From Brasenia schreberi (taxonomy: Eukaryota > Streptophyta > Magnoliopsida > Nymphaeales > Cabombaceae): DNA of 64,000 bases. Below the pieces are notes generated by a model. That model was not told the DNA's origin. It saw nothing but the letters and a program-made list of their open reading frames with translations, and did not search any database. Below are positions 13,201 to 23,752 of the stretch, piece after piece (position 1 is the stretch's first letter; the number at the start of each line of letters is the position of its first letter). The stretch spans positions 11,777,501 through 11,841,500 of the forward strand of contig JAYKKT010000061.1 in the NCBI GenBank assembly GCA_036023115.1, written 5' to 3'. A program made the translations under genes and the position numbers.

Positions 13201-15206
13201 TAGTTTGTATAGTTTCACCTATACCGGGAAGGAGGAGCTAAAGTACAAGCCTTTTCATGGACAATGTACGTAAAAGTAAAGCTTTTGGATCTTGATGAAT
13301 ATGATATATGCTCAGATTTCACCCACTACATTAAAATGGAGTAACTGTATGTTCTGTTGCTACAAACGTTTCTTAGGGTATTATATTGGAAAGTAGGTCA
13401 TGTACATTTCACCACAGAAAAGCTTGTCAATATTGTCTGATTGCCACTGTAAGTAAATCATGTACAAAGCAACATGGTCGTCACATTTTGTTGAAGTGAC
13501 CAAATACATCAAGTGCAGTACATTTTTCTATCAATATTCCAATTTTTCATTTCCCCTTTTAGTTTCCCTTCAATAGCATTGAAGTTTGGCCGTTTTGCTT
13601 CTAAAGTTTACACCCTTTCTAGGATAGAGAGCTGGTATTTACCCTACATTACCACATAGAAACTGTTAGATGATGATTAAATGACAATGAAAGCCTTCCT
13701 TCTAAATAAGCTTACCACACACATTCATCTAACAAGTATTTTTTGTGACAACACTTCAGCAATCCGTTCACACATTCATAGAATTAGCAACACAAGAATA
13801 GACCTTATTTGCTGCTGGTGCGTGTGATTTCAGATGCCGCATCACTCTCACGGAACCTAGTCACCCCTTTGGTCCAAGTTATCCTATCAAACTTCGATTA
13901 CCTCCTATGCATTTGAATTTTGTTCACTAATTCAGTACTAAGACAGTTGGATCAAACTTACCGACAAGGCACTGCATTATTTTTGTTGTAAAGCAGCTCG
14001 CTCCCTTAACCCGCATTAGATTCATTGCCCAGACGAGCATTACTCTAATGCAAAGCCTAAATTTCCTTTGAAGATTTTCCTCCGTCTCTTAGAAACAATA
14101 ATCTAGTCACCAATTAGATTCATTGCCCAGAAGAGCATTACTCTAATGCAAAGCCTCAATTTTCTTTGAAGATTTTCCTCCGTCTCTTAGAAACAATAAA
14201 GCTGCTGAATCATGCATACAAAACATGCTTCCAACATGATGTCCAAGGAAACAGCAAAAGTGATGCCAAAATAAAATATGGTAATGCTGACTGCAGATGA
14301 CGCCCATTTATCTTAAGATGACATTCCAGCAACACCCCTTTACACCAAAACTCAAGAAACGATAACCAAACAAGTATTAAAGTTATAAAGAATCGGGACC
14401 AACATTAGCCGAAGATATGAATTTCTCACCCCTGTAACTTTCACGTACTGCCCATCTTTGGCCCCTCTGAGCTCCGCACCAGGGTACTTAGCCAAGAACT
14501 TAAGAACCCCGCTTCTCCCCCACGTGAAATTCCAAACTACTACCATGACAATCGGCAAAGAAATGCCGGCGATCACAAATAAAATGATGGGTTTCTTCAC
14601 CGTCACAAGCATGAACACTGCCACAATCAGCGCCATCAGATAAACGACAACCGACACCCAAATTATCGACTTGGACAACCTGAAATTAACAGTCGCGGCG
14701 TCGCTATTGCTCAAATTGGTTACAGAGGCGCCGTATACTAACTTTCCGGCGGGACGGGTGCCAGCAGAGAGCTCCAACTGGCCGGAGGAGGAAGCAGAGG
14801 CCCGGCGGGAGGATGAAACGGGGCCAGAGGTGATTAAACCGGTGGGTTGAAGAGAGAGAGGGCCGGAGCCAGAGCGCGGGTTGCTGGAAAACTGGCCAGA
14901 GGACTTCCGCGAAAGCTGCGGGCCGGAGCCGGAGGACACGGCAGTCGACGCCGGCAGCTGCGGGCCGGAATTGGAGGTAGATCTGCCGAAGGAGCTACTG
15001 CGGGACTTGGTAGAGGTCGGTGGTGGCGGTGGGTCGGATACGTGGATGTCGAACATCTTGCCAAGCTCGCCGGATTTCTTGATGGCGCCGCCGATGTACG
15101 GCATGGCCTTGGAGGACATCACTGGCTGCCTCCCCTTTTGGTGCTCCGGCAGGCCGGAGACGTACAAACCGCTGCCCAATTGGTGCGAAGGGATCCTCGT
15201 TCCCAT
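4220..15206 (-). CDS. two-pass membrane protein, At1g16860-like family, four exons
   Basis: Minus-strand exons are 15206-14430, 6225-6070, 4704-4493 and 4412-4220. All junctions have GT-AG introns and phases 0, 0 and 2 match exactly, giving 445 codons and TAA at 4222-4220. Exon 1 opens MGTRIPSHQLGSGLYVSG and has a Ser/Gly/Pro-rich disordered stretch (about residues 55-150). It then carries two hydrophobic helices (about 179-203 and 206-228) and a WGRSGVLKFLAKYPGAEL motif. Exons 2-4 encode the conserved C-terminal domain: LYEYRRW, FSWGLRH, DFYISDFQSG, YIKEGSTVSVVG and VLMIIPSSEP. This order matches the plant family of Arabidopsis At1g16860 (about 474 aa), whose biochemical role is not established. 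No stop or shift is seen, so the gene looks functional despite an 8.2-kb TE-filled first intron. Confidence 0.93.
4413..4492 (-). other. intron 3 of the At1g16860-like gene (80 bp)
   Basis: Donor GTAAAAAC follows RLEEG codons at 4493 and acceptor CTAATAG precedes the G at 4412, which completes a Gly codon before YIKEG. The short size and exact phase support the join. Confidence 0.9.
4705..6069 (-). other. intron 2 of the At1g16860-like gene (1.37 kb)
   Basis: The donor is GAG|GTGAGT at 6070 and the acceptor is CTGCAG| before 4704. The intron is AT-rich and contains a short (GA)n run at about 4878-4896 and a CATGCA/TGTGTG-rich patch around 4820-4875. I see no transposon in it. Confidence 0.85.
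6980..7800 (-). mobile_element. RTE-clade LINE, 5'-truncated copy
   Basis: The 3' end, CAACAACTAAGCC on the plus strand, starts at about 6980, i.e. a (TTG)n tail on the element strand. The C-terminal domain is open at 7399-7004: [49 protein letters not shown]. Upstream RT residues ([15 protein letters not shown]) are recognisable to about 7800, where similarity stops. It is inserted in intron 1 of the membrane-protein gene, in the gene's own orientation. Confidence 0.88.
8035..8720 (-). mobile_element. old, divergent RTE LINE 3' fragment
   Basis: CAAGCCCTTCCCACAACTATG-type sequence at 8041 followed by TGTGGGGTTAGCTACAT resembles the family 3' end. At 8310-8400 the block CATGTCTAAATCA...CTCATTTTATC...ATTGGCACCA aligns with the C-terminal domain of the younger copies, with many differences. 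It is probably an older RTE subfamily; boundaries are approximate. Confidence 0.5.
10547..12437 (+). mobile_element. RTE-clade LINE body lacking both ends
   Basis: From TCTATGTTTACAAGAGA (10547) the track follows the family: endonuclease (LVLGVEALNIVCAY, GDLNGYMGEEAL in shifted frames), the Lys-rich linker, and RT N-terminal and palm blocks. It ends at about 12437 just after LHHGSTLSSYLF. A 91-codon open piece (11658-11933) covers the linker. The end falls inside RT and no (TTG)n tail is present, so the copy lost its 3' part by deletion or later insertion. It has many frameshifts. Confidence 0.82.
14015..14197. repeat. direct duplication of about 85 bp, period 98 bp
   Basis: The block starting ATTAGATTCATTGCCCAGA and ending TTAGAAACAATA occurs at 14015-14099 and again at 14113-14197 with only a few differences. 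The spacer between copies is 13 bp. It lies in intron 1, close to exon 1 of the membrane-protein gene. Confidence 0.85.
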
Positions 15207-15520
15207 TTCTTCCTTTCTAGTTCAGGCCCTCTCTCTCTATAGCGAAACAGAGAGAAAGACAACCGAATGGATGAAATCTAAAGGAATGAAAGATTATGGT
15301 TAGAGAAGAGAAGGTCTGAGAACTACCAACAGAGAGGCACTGAGAACTACGGAGACATACTGACATACATAGATACAGAAAGAAGTACGGAGTGTGTGTG
15401 CGCGCGCGCGAGAGAGAGAGAGAGAGGACACTGGAACAGCAGCAGTGAGAAGTGAATTGGAATCTTTTGGTTGGCATTTCTGTACGTTCAAAATGAGCAA
15501 CTATTCTTAATTCAGTCACA
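15207..15520 (-). promoter_or_regulatory. 5' leader/promoter-proximal region of the At1g16860-like gene
   Basis: Immediately upstream of the start codon (ATG at 15206-15204, context AAGAAATGG) the minus strand is CT-rich. A (CT)n(GC)n(AC)n compound microsatellite lies at about 15391-15425. CT-rich leaders are common in plant 5' UTRs. No single TATA box stood out. Confidence 0.5.
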
Positions 15521-16815
15521 AAGTTTTGCCTGCGTGGTGTTCATGCAGCAATTCTTTTTCTTTTTCATTTAAAAATCCTTTTCAATAGAATCAAAATAAC
15601 CTCTCGTCTGCACAACCAAAAAGAAATCCCCTCTAATCATTTGTAACGAACGAAGATATCGTAATCACGCTCACTCATGTCGTTAAGCTTGCGTTAATTA
15701 ATTTTCTATATAACAAAAAAGCCAGCCGTCACTAGCATTATTCCAAATCGAGCAACAATATAATCAATTTTTGCTTCTCTATGTTCCTCTAGTGTCCGAT
15801 GAACATCAAAATATTGAGATAGGTAAAACATAATAAATGACCAAACAAATATATATATATATATATAAAGTATCTTAGTTGCATAATGCATAATAAAGTA
15901 TCTTAGTTGCATAATGCATCTTAGCGCATAGTACTGCATCAACATCTTTATCATTCAATCCTTGAGATGTTGTTAGAGATTTGAATTAATTCACGTATAA
16001 ATATATAATTTTATATTTAATTTAAATATCCACCATCAATCTCAAACATTAAACCGTAGAGATAGTGTGCATTATACAACTAAGACTATATATATACATG
16101 TATATATAGAGGTACTCGTATATGTTAGCACATCAAAATTAATTTCAACCATCTATTTTTTGTGATGGATGGTTGAGATTTGAAATTAAAAAATGAATAA
16201 AATATATTTACAAAAGTATGAATATACTTTTTACTTTATATATAATAAGTATACAAGCATATCACATGGAACTAAATACAAACGATATATATATTATAGA
16301 GAGAGAGCGACGGGACCTCTCCACTTGTAACATATTCACTTATTGTGTTTTGGCAATATAAGTATAATTCAAAAAATTAAAATTTTCAAATATATGAAAA
16401 ATCTTTAAAAAGCAATGGTTGATCATAAGTAAATAATACAATAGTGAGCATGATCCAATGACTATATATGTGTGTGTGTTTGCGTGTGTATATGTTTATA
16501 AGTGCACAACTCAGGTATCAAATTAATAACTTTCTACTTGTGGGTCAATCTCCCAGCTACGTCTGCCATTTCTCTGTGCTGGTATTTGATATTTCAAATT
16601 TTTTAATACCTGTGATTATCATAAGAAGACCCGACCTGTAATGAAGTATCAGACAAGAAAACTAATATGATACTGATAAGACAAGCTTAAACATTAAAAA
16701 TGGTAAACACTTAGGGGACCTACAAAATGTTAGAATAAACAATAGCACATGGTCCTGATCTTTTCAACCTTTTTATGCTTTACACAGAAAAATTATTGAA
16801 AAAGGCAAGTGACGA

Positions 16816-16865
<50 letters not shown>

Positions 16866-17640
16866 AGAGAGACCGTGATTGATTGATTTCGGATGCTACT
16901 CCTGTCCACCAATGATGTGCCTACTCTTGTTTGATCATTGTTAAAAAATAAAGGTTTTTAAAAAAGATAAAGATGCTAATATATATACTTGTATATGTAT
17001 ATTATAAAACAAATTTCAAGTAAAGCTAGTTGGGAGCTAGCTTGGGTTGGCATTTCTAAAAAAACATGTAATTGGAAATATCCACTTGTTCTTGAAGACT
17101 GTCAATCTCAAACTGTATTTATATTCAATGGGCGAGGCAGTGTTTTTACCTTGTTTTACTCAATTTATTGTGTTTAACAAACTTTTCCCACTTCATTATT
17201 TGGTTTCTTTAATTTAGAGAACTTGTTTAATTCGTACTATGAATCACTTGCTCCCAATTAAGCAATGTCACATTATTCCAAGACTTAGTTAACATAGTTG
17301 TCCAACTTCAATTAGCGCTGCCGGTGATTTAGTCGGGTCAAACGTTAGTAAAGGCAAACTGGACTCACCTCATTTAATAATGCCTAGGTCTGATTCAAAC
17401 TCAAGCTTGAACGAGTTTCGTTCCGCAAAATATCAAACATAATTACTATTCATACATCTTATTTTATTAAACATTTTTTTTTAAATATTAAAACTGCTCG
17501 TATACGGTTTCTCTTCTTTCTCACACCCCCTTCACGTTAACAACTCAACCTTAACTCATTAAACTAGTTTCTTTTTAAACTTGAGATTTGCCCACGAACG
17601 AGTGCCATTAGCTCCACCAAGCTCATGAATGAGTGGAACT
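15521..17640. other. AT-rich intergenic spacer with microsatellites
   Basis: No gene or clear transposon was recognised. Features are (TA)n at about 15847-15867, scattered TATATA runs around 16080-16310, and a compound (TA)n(GA)n at about 16817-16870. A short direct repeat of TAAAGTATCTTAGTTGCATA is present at about 15866-15885 and 15895-15914. Confidence 0.5.
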
Positions 17641-17649
17641 GAACTAAAA

Positions 17650-17885
17650 TTGGATCCATACCAATGAAGAACTCCACCAATTTGCCGGACAAGATGAATT
17701 CAAATTGGTGGACTCTAGTAATATGTGGGTCGGAGCCAACCAGGACCAGACGCTACTTATGTCCGGAGGCCAAGGCATAGGACTCACACACATGCATGCA
17801 CCCACCTTACCCTTCCGAGTCGAACTCGCCACCTGCAATCTGGCGTTTGAGAGCCCTACGGGAGAGCTAACGCTCTGGGTGAAAT
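17650..17885 (-). mobile_element. SINE-like element with tRNA-related head (candidate)
   Basis: On the minus strand TAGCTCTCCCGTAGGGC (17869-17853) resembles a Pol III A box (TRGCNNAGYNGG). GAGTTCGACTCGG (17829-17817) resembles a B box (GGTTCGANTCC). The spacing of about 40 nt is that of a tRNA-derived SINE head. A body of about 150 bp follows, with a TAAGGTGGGTGC motif right after the head. Ends and target duplication were not resolved. Confidence 0.45.
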
Positions 17886-17974
17886 GCCAACATATATTTA
17901 ACAAATATAAAGTTTATACAAGAAAGAAAAGGTCCATCCCAACTTACCAATTGTGCATCTTCTTAAACCAAGAC

Positions 17975-18463
17975 ATTATTTTCAGTATTGTTACCAATTC
18001 CAATAAGCTTTTTTAATATTTTAAAAGGTGGTAAAATTATTGAATCATATTAAAATAACGTGTATACTTTTTTCGGATCGATCAACATGATGTCTAAGTC
18101 CTCTCATGTTTCATAAAATATGTACCTCCCCCTCTCGTTATCAAACTGTTGACCTTCTAGGTTAGGCAGACCTACCACCCATCATTATCGAACTTGTGAC
18201 TTTCAAGTCAAAGGTTCTTTTGAGTCGACATCCTAGCCACAAGAGCTTATGACTCCATGTGCAGATGGTCACAACTTTTCCCACAGGAAAGCTATGGTTG
18301 GGCCGATATGCACGTCGCAGGGTATTGAACTTGGGACAATGACATTGGGAACTAAATAACATAAAAAAAATGGAATTTCTCTTTCTGGATCTTTTGAATT
18401 CTGTACTCCGAGATGGAAACTTGAGGAATATGATATATATTGTCGATAATTAATTTGTTTTGG
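17975..18463. repeat. dispersed repeat, copy 1
   Basis: The sequence from TATTGTTACCAATTCCAA to GTCGATAATTAATTTG is matched in the same order by copy 2 at 22190-22937. The core with CTTCTAGGTTA, GACTTTCAAGTCA, GGTTCTTTTGAGT, GCAAGAGCTTATGACTCC and GGGTATTGAACT is the best conserved. The right edge of this copy is where the RTE LINE at 18479 landed. Class unknown; tRNA-like pieces on the minus strand make a SINE relationship possible. Confidence 0.7.
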
Positions 18464-18478
18464 GTATTATTAAAAATA

Positions 18479-21037
18479 TAGTTTGTACTTATGCACTCCA
18501 AGTAGGACTAGAAGATAGTATAAAGATAGTTTTTTGAGAGGAGTTAGATAAGGTGGTTCAAAGAATTGCACAAAGTTTAGTAAACTAAAATAGACATGAC
18601 GATAAAGAGACATTAGAATATCAAGGTATTCATGGAAACTTTGGCTTTAGGGATATAAATGAGGAAGGTAGAAAGATTTTAAATTTTGATATGGTATTTG
18701 ATCTCTTTATAGTCAATACAATCTTCAAAAACTAGATGAACAATTAATTACTTATAAGTGTGGCTTATTAAAAACACAAATTGATTATTTTGTTTGTAAG
18801 AAAAAATATCGATCATGTTATAAAGATTGCAAGGTAATTCCAAGAGAAAGCTTAACCACCAAACATCGACTTTTGGTTGTGGATTTAGAGGTAAAAGAGT
18901 GGACAAATAAAAAAAGAGTGCATCAAACTATTTAGACTACATAGTGGAACCTCAAAAGCAAGAAAGAAGGTATATTTAATCAGAAAGTCCTTCAAGGAGA
19001 TGTTTTGAATTATATTGGTGTACCTTGTAATATGTAGAATAATATGGCTATACATATTAAGAAAGTGGCGAAAGATGTATTTGGTGAATCTAAGGGAGGT
19101 GTACCGGCACAAAAAAAAGCTCGGTAGTGGAGTGAAGCGGTAAAAGATAAAATCAAAATAAGGAGGGCATGCTACAAATTACATTATGCTAAGAAAACTA
19201 GTGAAACTTTAGAGACTTATAAGAAAGCAAAGAAAGAAGTAAAAAAAGTCGTCAGTGAAGTAAAAGTTAAAATTTAGAAAAAATTATATAAAAAGTTCAA
19301 CTCAAAAGAGGGTGAAAGAGACCTTTTTAGGATAACTAGGGCTATAGATAAGAAAACTAAGGATTTTAATTTTATTAGATGCATCAAATACGAGTATGAG
19401 AAAATTTTAGTGATAAATGATGATATAAAAAATAGATAAAAAACTATTTTTATAAGTTTTCTAATGAAAATAAGGATGTTAATATTAGTTTAGGAGAGTT
19501 AATCAAATCAGAAAAGTATATAAACTACAATTCCTTCTGACGTTTTCAAAAGAATGAAGTCAATGAGCCTCTTAAATATATGAAAGGTAGTAAATTTGTA
19601 GGACCAAACAATATTCCTATAGAAATTTAGAAAATCTTATAGGAAACATGAATCAATTGACTCACAAGACTATTTAATAAAATATAGAGAAACCAAAAGA
19701 TGTATGAGAAATTAAAAGTGAGTACACTTATACCCATATACAAGAATAAGGGAGATATTTATAATTGTGCGAATTATCAGGATATCAAGTTAATGAGTCA
19801 TACTATGAAATTATGGGAAAGAGTTATCGAATGTTGGTTAAGATAAGTATTGAGTACAATAGAGAACTAATTTGGATTCATGCCACACAAATCTACTATT
19901 GAAGTGATTCATCTTTTGAGATGTCTTATAGAACATTGTAGAGAAAAAAAAGACATTCACGTAATATTTATTAATCTAAAAAAAACTTATAATAGGGTAC
20001 CAATGGATGCTCTTTGGAGAACCTTAGAAAAAAGTGGTATCTCATTGACATACATAAACCCTATAAGATACTTGTATGATAGTGCAAAAACATGTGTTAG
20101 GACTCATGAAGGAATGACAGACTTCTTTAAAGTTAATATTGGGTTACATCAAGGATCAACTTTAAGTCTATACTTATTTATAATAGTGATTGATGAGTTA
20201 ATAAAACATATTAAGGATGAAGTACCTTGGTGTACATTATTTGCATATGACATTATGTTAGCGGAGGAGTCTAAGGAAAAAGTTAATAGAAAATTGGAAC
20301 TATGGAGAAAAACATTAAAAAGTAAAGGCTTCCGACTTAGTAGAACAAAGACAGAATATATAGAATGTAAGTTTGATCATTTGGTTATGTCAGAGGATAT
20401 AAAAATTAAAATTGTCATGCATTGTATCTCAAAAAGAAAGTTTTGAATACCTATGGTCAATTTTTCATAGTGATAGAAGAATTGATGGAGATGTTACACA
20501 TAAAATTAATGAAGGTTGGATAAAACGGAAAGGAGCATGAGGTATTCTTTGTGACAAGAAAATATCATGAAAGTTAAAAGGTAAATATTATAAAGCATCA
20601 ATTAGACCTACCATGTTTTATAGTTTTGAGTGCTGAATAGTAAATCATCAACATGTATAAAAAATGTCTGTGACAAAAATGAAGATGTTGAAATGAATAA
20701 GTAGTCATACAAGGAAAGACCATATACATAATGAGGTTATTATAAACAAATTGGAATTAGCACCAATAGAGGATAAAATGAAATAATATCGTTTAAGATG
20801 GTTTGGACATATAGAAAGAAGATTAAAAGAAGCACCTTTAGGAATGTATGAAAAACTAGATTTTTGAAAATATTAAAGGAGGTAAAAGATGACCACAAAA
20901 GTGTTGGAAAGAAAAAATAAAGAATGATCTTGCTTATGCTGTGTTAACTACTAACATGATAAATGATTTAGCTATGTGGAAAGAATCCATGAAAGAATCC
21001 ATGTAGCTGATTTATGAGAAAAGGCTTAGTTATTGTT
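18479..21037 (+). mobile_element. RTE-clade LINE, 5'-truncated, with 15-bp target-site duplication
   Basis: The element starts within the endonuclease (TAGTTTGTACTTATGCACTCC) and runs through the linker, RT and C-terminal domain to the tail GGCTTAGTTATTG. GTATTATTAAAAATA is present exactly at 18464-18478 and 21038-21052. The RT piece 19880-20446 is open: [37 protein letters not shown], and [16 protein letters not shown] with the YxDD-equivalent FADD changed to FAYD. Many stops elsewhere make it inactive. Confidence 0.92.
19880..20446 (+). pseudogene. RTE LINE reverse transcriptase fragment
   Basis: 188 codons cover RT blocks 2-7 of the RTE family. The first catalytic Asp region reads FINLKKTYNRV (normally [11 protein letters not shown], so Asp to Asn twice), the QG-LSP block reads [12 protein letters not shown], and the catalytic pair FADD reads FAYD. 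The missing Asp residues show the enzyme is dead. Confidence 0.85.
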
Positions 21038-21052
21038 GTATTATTAAAAATA

Positions 21053-22189
21053 AACTGCTTTTCAGTAAGCATAAACCTTTTTTTTCTAAATTTTCCTTAC
21101 ACCTTCATGGATTTCTATCAACGGTTCTCTCACTTCGTGTCCGAGGTCTCTCCCCTTTTGGCTCCCACGTTCACCCTCCTTTCGCTCAGCTCGATCTCCC
21201 TTCTCTTCCCCCCCAGCCCCTCTCTCTCTCTCTTTTTGTTCTCTTTATATATATAGATAGAGAAAGAGAGACGTTGAAAAAATATAATATACGGCTTATT
21301 TGATTTGATTGGCATCCCGTACCAACTGGTAGGTGCTGGTGGTGTTCTTTTAGTTCTTCTTTCGCTCTAGTGAGTTGCAGTTGTTAGGCGTTGTCAAAGA
21401 GGTGCTTGACTGGGCAATGCTACTAGAAGAGTCGTGATTAAGCCGTGTTAAAATTATTGTTGCAGGGTCGACGCACCTTGGACAGGTTAATGAAGTTACC
21501 TTGTGTCACTCTTCTACATGTTGCAGCCAAGCCGTATCGGTTCTCAAGAAACCATGTGGCTTATATATATATATATATATATAAGAGATTGATATATGTT
21601 AGGTACTACTAAATTCAAATAAATCTCAATCATTTATTTTTGATGATTAAAATTAAAATTTATAAAGTAAAAAGTACATGTATACTTTTTTGTAGGCATA
21701 CTTTATTCACATATCTATTAGTTTCTCTCTCTATATATATATGTGTGTGAGAGAGAGTCTTAAACATATAATGTTTCTGGTTTGAATAATCTTGAATAAA
21801 TATTTTCATCATTTGATCTTGGTCAAGATTTGAATTACTTAATACACACTTAAAGTATAAAAGTTCAACGACACTTTTAATTCAAATCTCTACTTTGATC
21901 TCAAACATCAAGTAATTGGAAATGTTTATACAAGATTATACACCAAAAAATATTATGCATTTAGTATATGCACGTGTACATATGCATAATACATGTAATA
22001 TTATATATTATATTACTTATATTATCTTACTTTACTATATATTTATATATTCTAATAAAATATCTCTTTTGAATTTTGTAATAAGAATGGTTCGCATACG
22101 TAAAAATGTTACATATGAATGCGGTCAAGTAAAAGGCCTTATCATTACAGTATCATTCAGATGTCGCTATGCCTTGGAGTTGATATTTT
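21053..22189. other. intergenic spacer, pyrimidine tract and TA microsatellites
   Basis: A CT-rich tract at about 21130-21245 gives a spurious Ser/Leu/Phe frame. (TA)n lies at about 21561-21583 and TATATGTGTG/GAGAGAG near 21732-21757. No gene was recognised. Confidence 0.5.
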
Positions 22190-22937
22190 TTTAGTATTAT
22201 TACCGATTCCAACAATTTTTAAATATTTTACTGTAAAACGATATTAAAGCTCGTAAAATTATTCAATCATATTAAAATAATTGTACACTTGTTTGGATTT
22301 GATCTGCATCATGTCCAAAATGTCTCGTGTTTAATAGAATATGAACCCGCTCCTCTCTTTATCAAGTTGGTTAACACGATCACTTTCAGGTAAATCAAAG
22401 CTGGTAAAATTATTAAAAAATTTAAAAATTAAAGAAACATTTAACAGACGTTTGAAACCGCCGGTTTCAATTTTAGGCCAGGATGATTCCGGGTTCTAGT
22501 TTCGATTTTGATCTGTTGATGATCCAATTCAGTTTCGATTGAAAACGCGGAGCCAGTTTAGAAGCCTAAAGCTGGTGACCTTCTAGGTTAATGAGGCAGA
22601 ACCCTACCTAATACGCATGCCCGTCGTCGGCGAACTCGCGACTTTCAAGTCACCGGTTCTTTTGAGTGAACCTCCTAGCCGCAAGAGCTTATGACTCCGA
22701 TTTGAGGATAGCATTCAACTTTTTCCATAGGAAAGCTAGGGTTGGGCAGATACGGACGTTGCAGGGTATTGAACTCGTGACATGACAATGGAAACAAAAT
22801 AATTGTAAAATGAGATCTTTTCTTTTCTGGATCTTTTGAATTCCGTACTGCCAGATTGGAAATCTCCGATCATAAAACCCCCGGCCCCACGAACCCTTGA
22901 TATGATATTTATTGTCGATAATTAATTTATTTTGTAG
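22190..22937. repeat. dispersed repeat, copy 2
   Basis: This is the partner of 17975-18463, in direct orientation, with insertions relative to copy 1 (for example the CCGGTTTCAATTTTAGG region around 22450-22560). It ends in GTCGATAATTAATTTATTTTG as copy 1 does. It contains GGCGAACTCGCGACTTTCAAG and GGTATTGAACTCGTGAC, close to inverted tRNA B boxes. Confidence 0.7.
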
Positions 22938-22959
22938 TTGCTAGTGGGTACCAACCAAA

Positions 22960-23218
22960 ACCAGTCAGTAGCGCAGCTAGATTTTTCAGTCAGGAGCGAT
23001 TTTGGGTTGTGAGAGGGCTCCTTGTGCCCTTAGCAGGTTTTGTTGTGCTTGCGAAAGGTTTTAGAAAGTTTGTTCGTGGGTCAAAGAGTGATGGTGCAGC
23101 GATCCATTCTGCAGTCTTCTACATTGTCTGCCTATTTCTATGATTGTATGTTACCCTAGAGAGACTACTTTATACCTTCTTCTTTCTAAATGAAGTTCTC
23201 TCTTTAGAAAAAAAAACT
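22960..23218 (+). mobile_element. probable L1-type LINE 3' end with poly(A)
   Basis: The end reads GACTACTTTATACC...TTTCTAAATGAAGTTC...TTTAGAAAAAAAAA, the usual look of a plant L1 3' UTR (T/C-rich, then a short poly(A)). The sequence before it is not clearly coding. The 5' edge is unknown. It differs from the RTE family here, which ends in (TTG)n. Confidence 0.4.
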
Positions 23219-23589
23219 TAAACAAGGTTGGTACGATATCTGGAACCGGTAAAACCGAAGCTGGAATTGGAACTTGAAGGGGCCAGTTCGTTAAGAGTTT
23301 CAGGTTTTGGTGGAATCAAAACCATGGTTTTAGAGCCGAAGGTCCCAGTTTACCTATAACTGGCCAGATGCAGTAAAGACTTTCAAGGAAAGGCCACGAC
23401 ATATAGAGATGTCAAAATGGGCCTGGCCCGGTGCAAAATGTCGGGTGAGGCCATATAATTCTAATTCTAGTTCAAATTTGAAGCAAGGCTAAATGGCCTG
23501 GCACGATGGATATTAGATCAATCCAAATTTGTTTGAAATCCAAATCCAATCACAACAGGCTTCAACAAGCTATATACAAATGAATAAAA

Positions 23590-23717
23590 AAACTATATAT
23601 ATATATATATATATACATGCATACATACATACAATGAAAAAACTATATATGTGTATATATACATTCACATATATATATATATATATATATATGTAATAGA
23701 AAAAACTATACATATAC

Positions 23718-23751
<34 letters not shown>

Positions 23752-23752
23752 C
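23590..23752. repeat. compound (TA)n/(CA)n microsatellite cluster
   Basis: Three TA runs (about 23596-23613, 23670-23692 and 23718-23733) are separated by ACATATACAT-type spacers and end in (CA)n, which abuts the CAA tail of the LINE at 23751. A minus-strand frame here encodes only an Ile-Tyr repeat and is not a gene. Confidence 0.85.

Larger units (their letters stand above)
6226..14429 (-). other. intron 1 of the At1g16860-like gene (8.2 kb, LINE-laden)
   Basis: The donor is ACAGGG|GTGAGA at 14430 and the acceptor is TTTGTAG| before 6225. The intron carries an RTE LINE 3' fragment (6980-7800, minus), an older RTE relative (8035-8720, minus), a plus-strand RTE body (10547-12437) and GTATC/GATAC-rich patches at 6395-6440 and 6770-6870. 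It also carries an 85-bp direct duplication at 14015-14197. 8720-10546 and 12438-14014 show nothing I can classify; a 101-codon minus frame at 10536-10231 is unassigned. Confidence 0.88.

Noticed and set aside
14834..15303. Several long plus- and minus-frame ORFs overlapping exon 1 of the membrane-protein gene
   Set aside because: They are shadows of the GC-rich Ser/Gly/Pro-coding exon; only the minus frame from 15206 has family motifs and correct splice phases.
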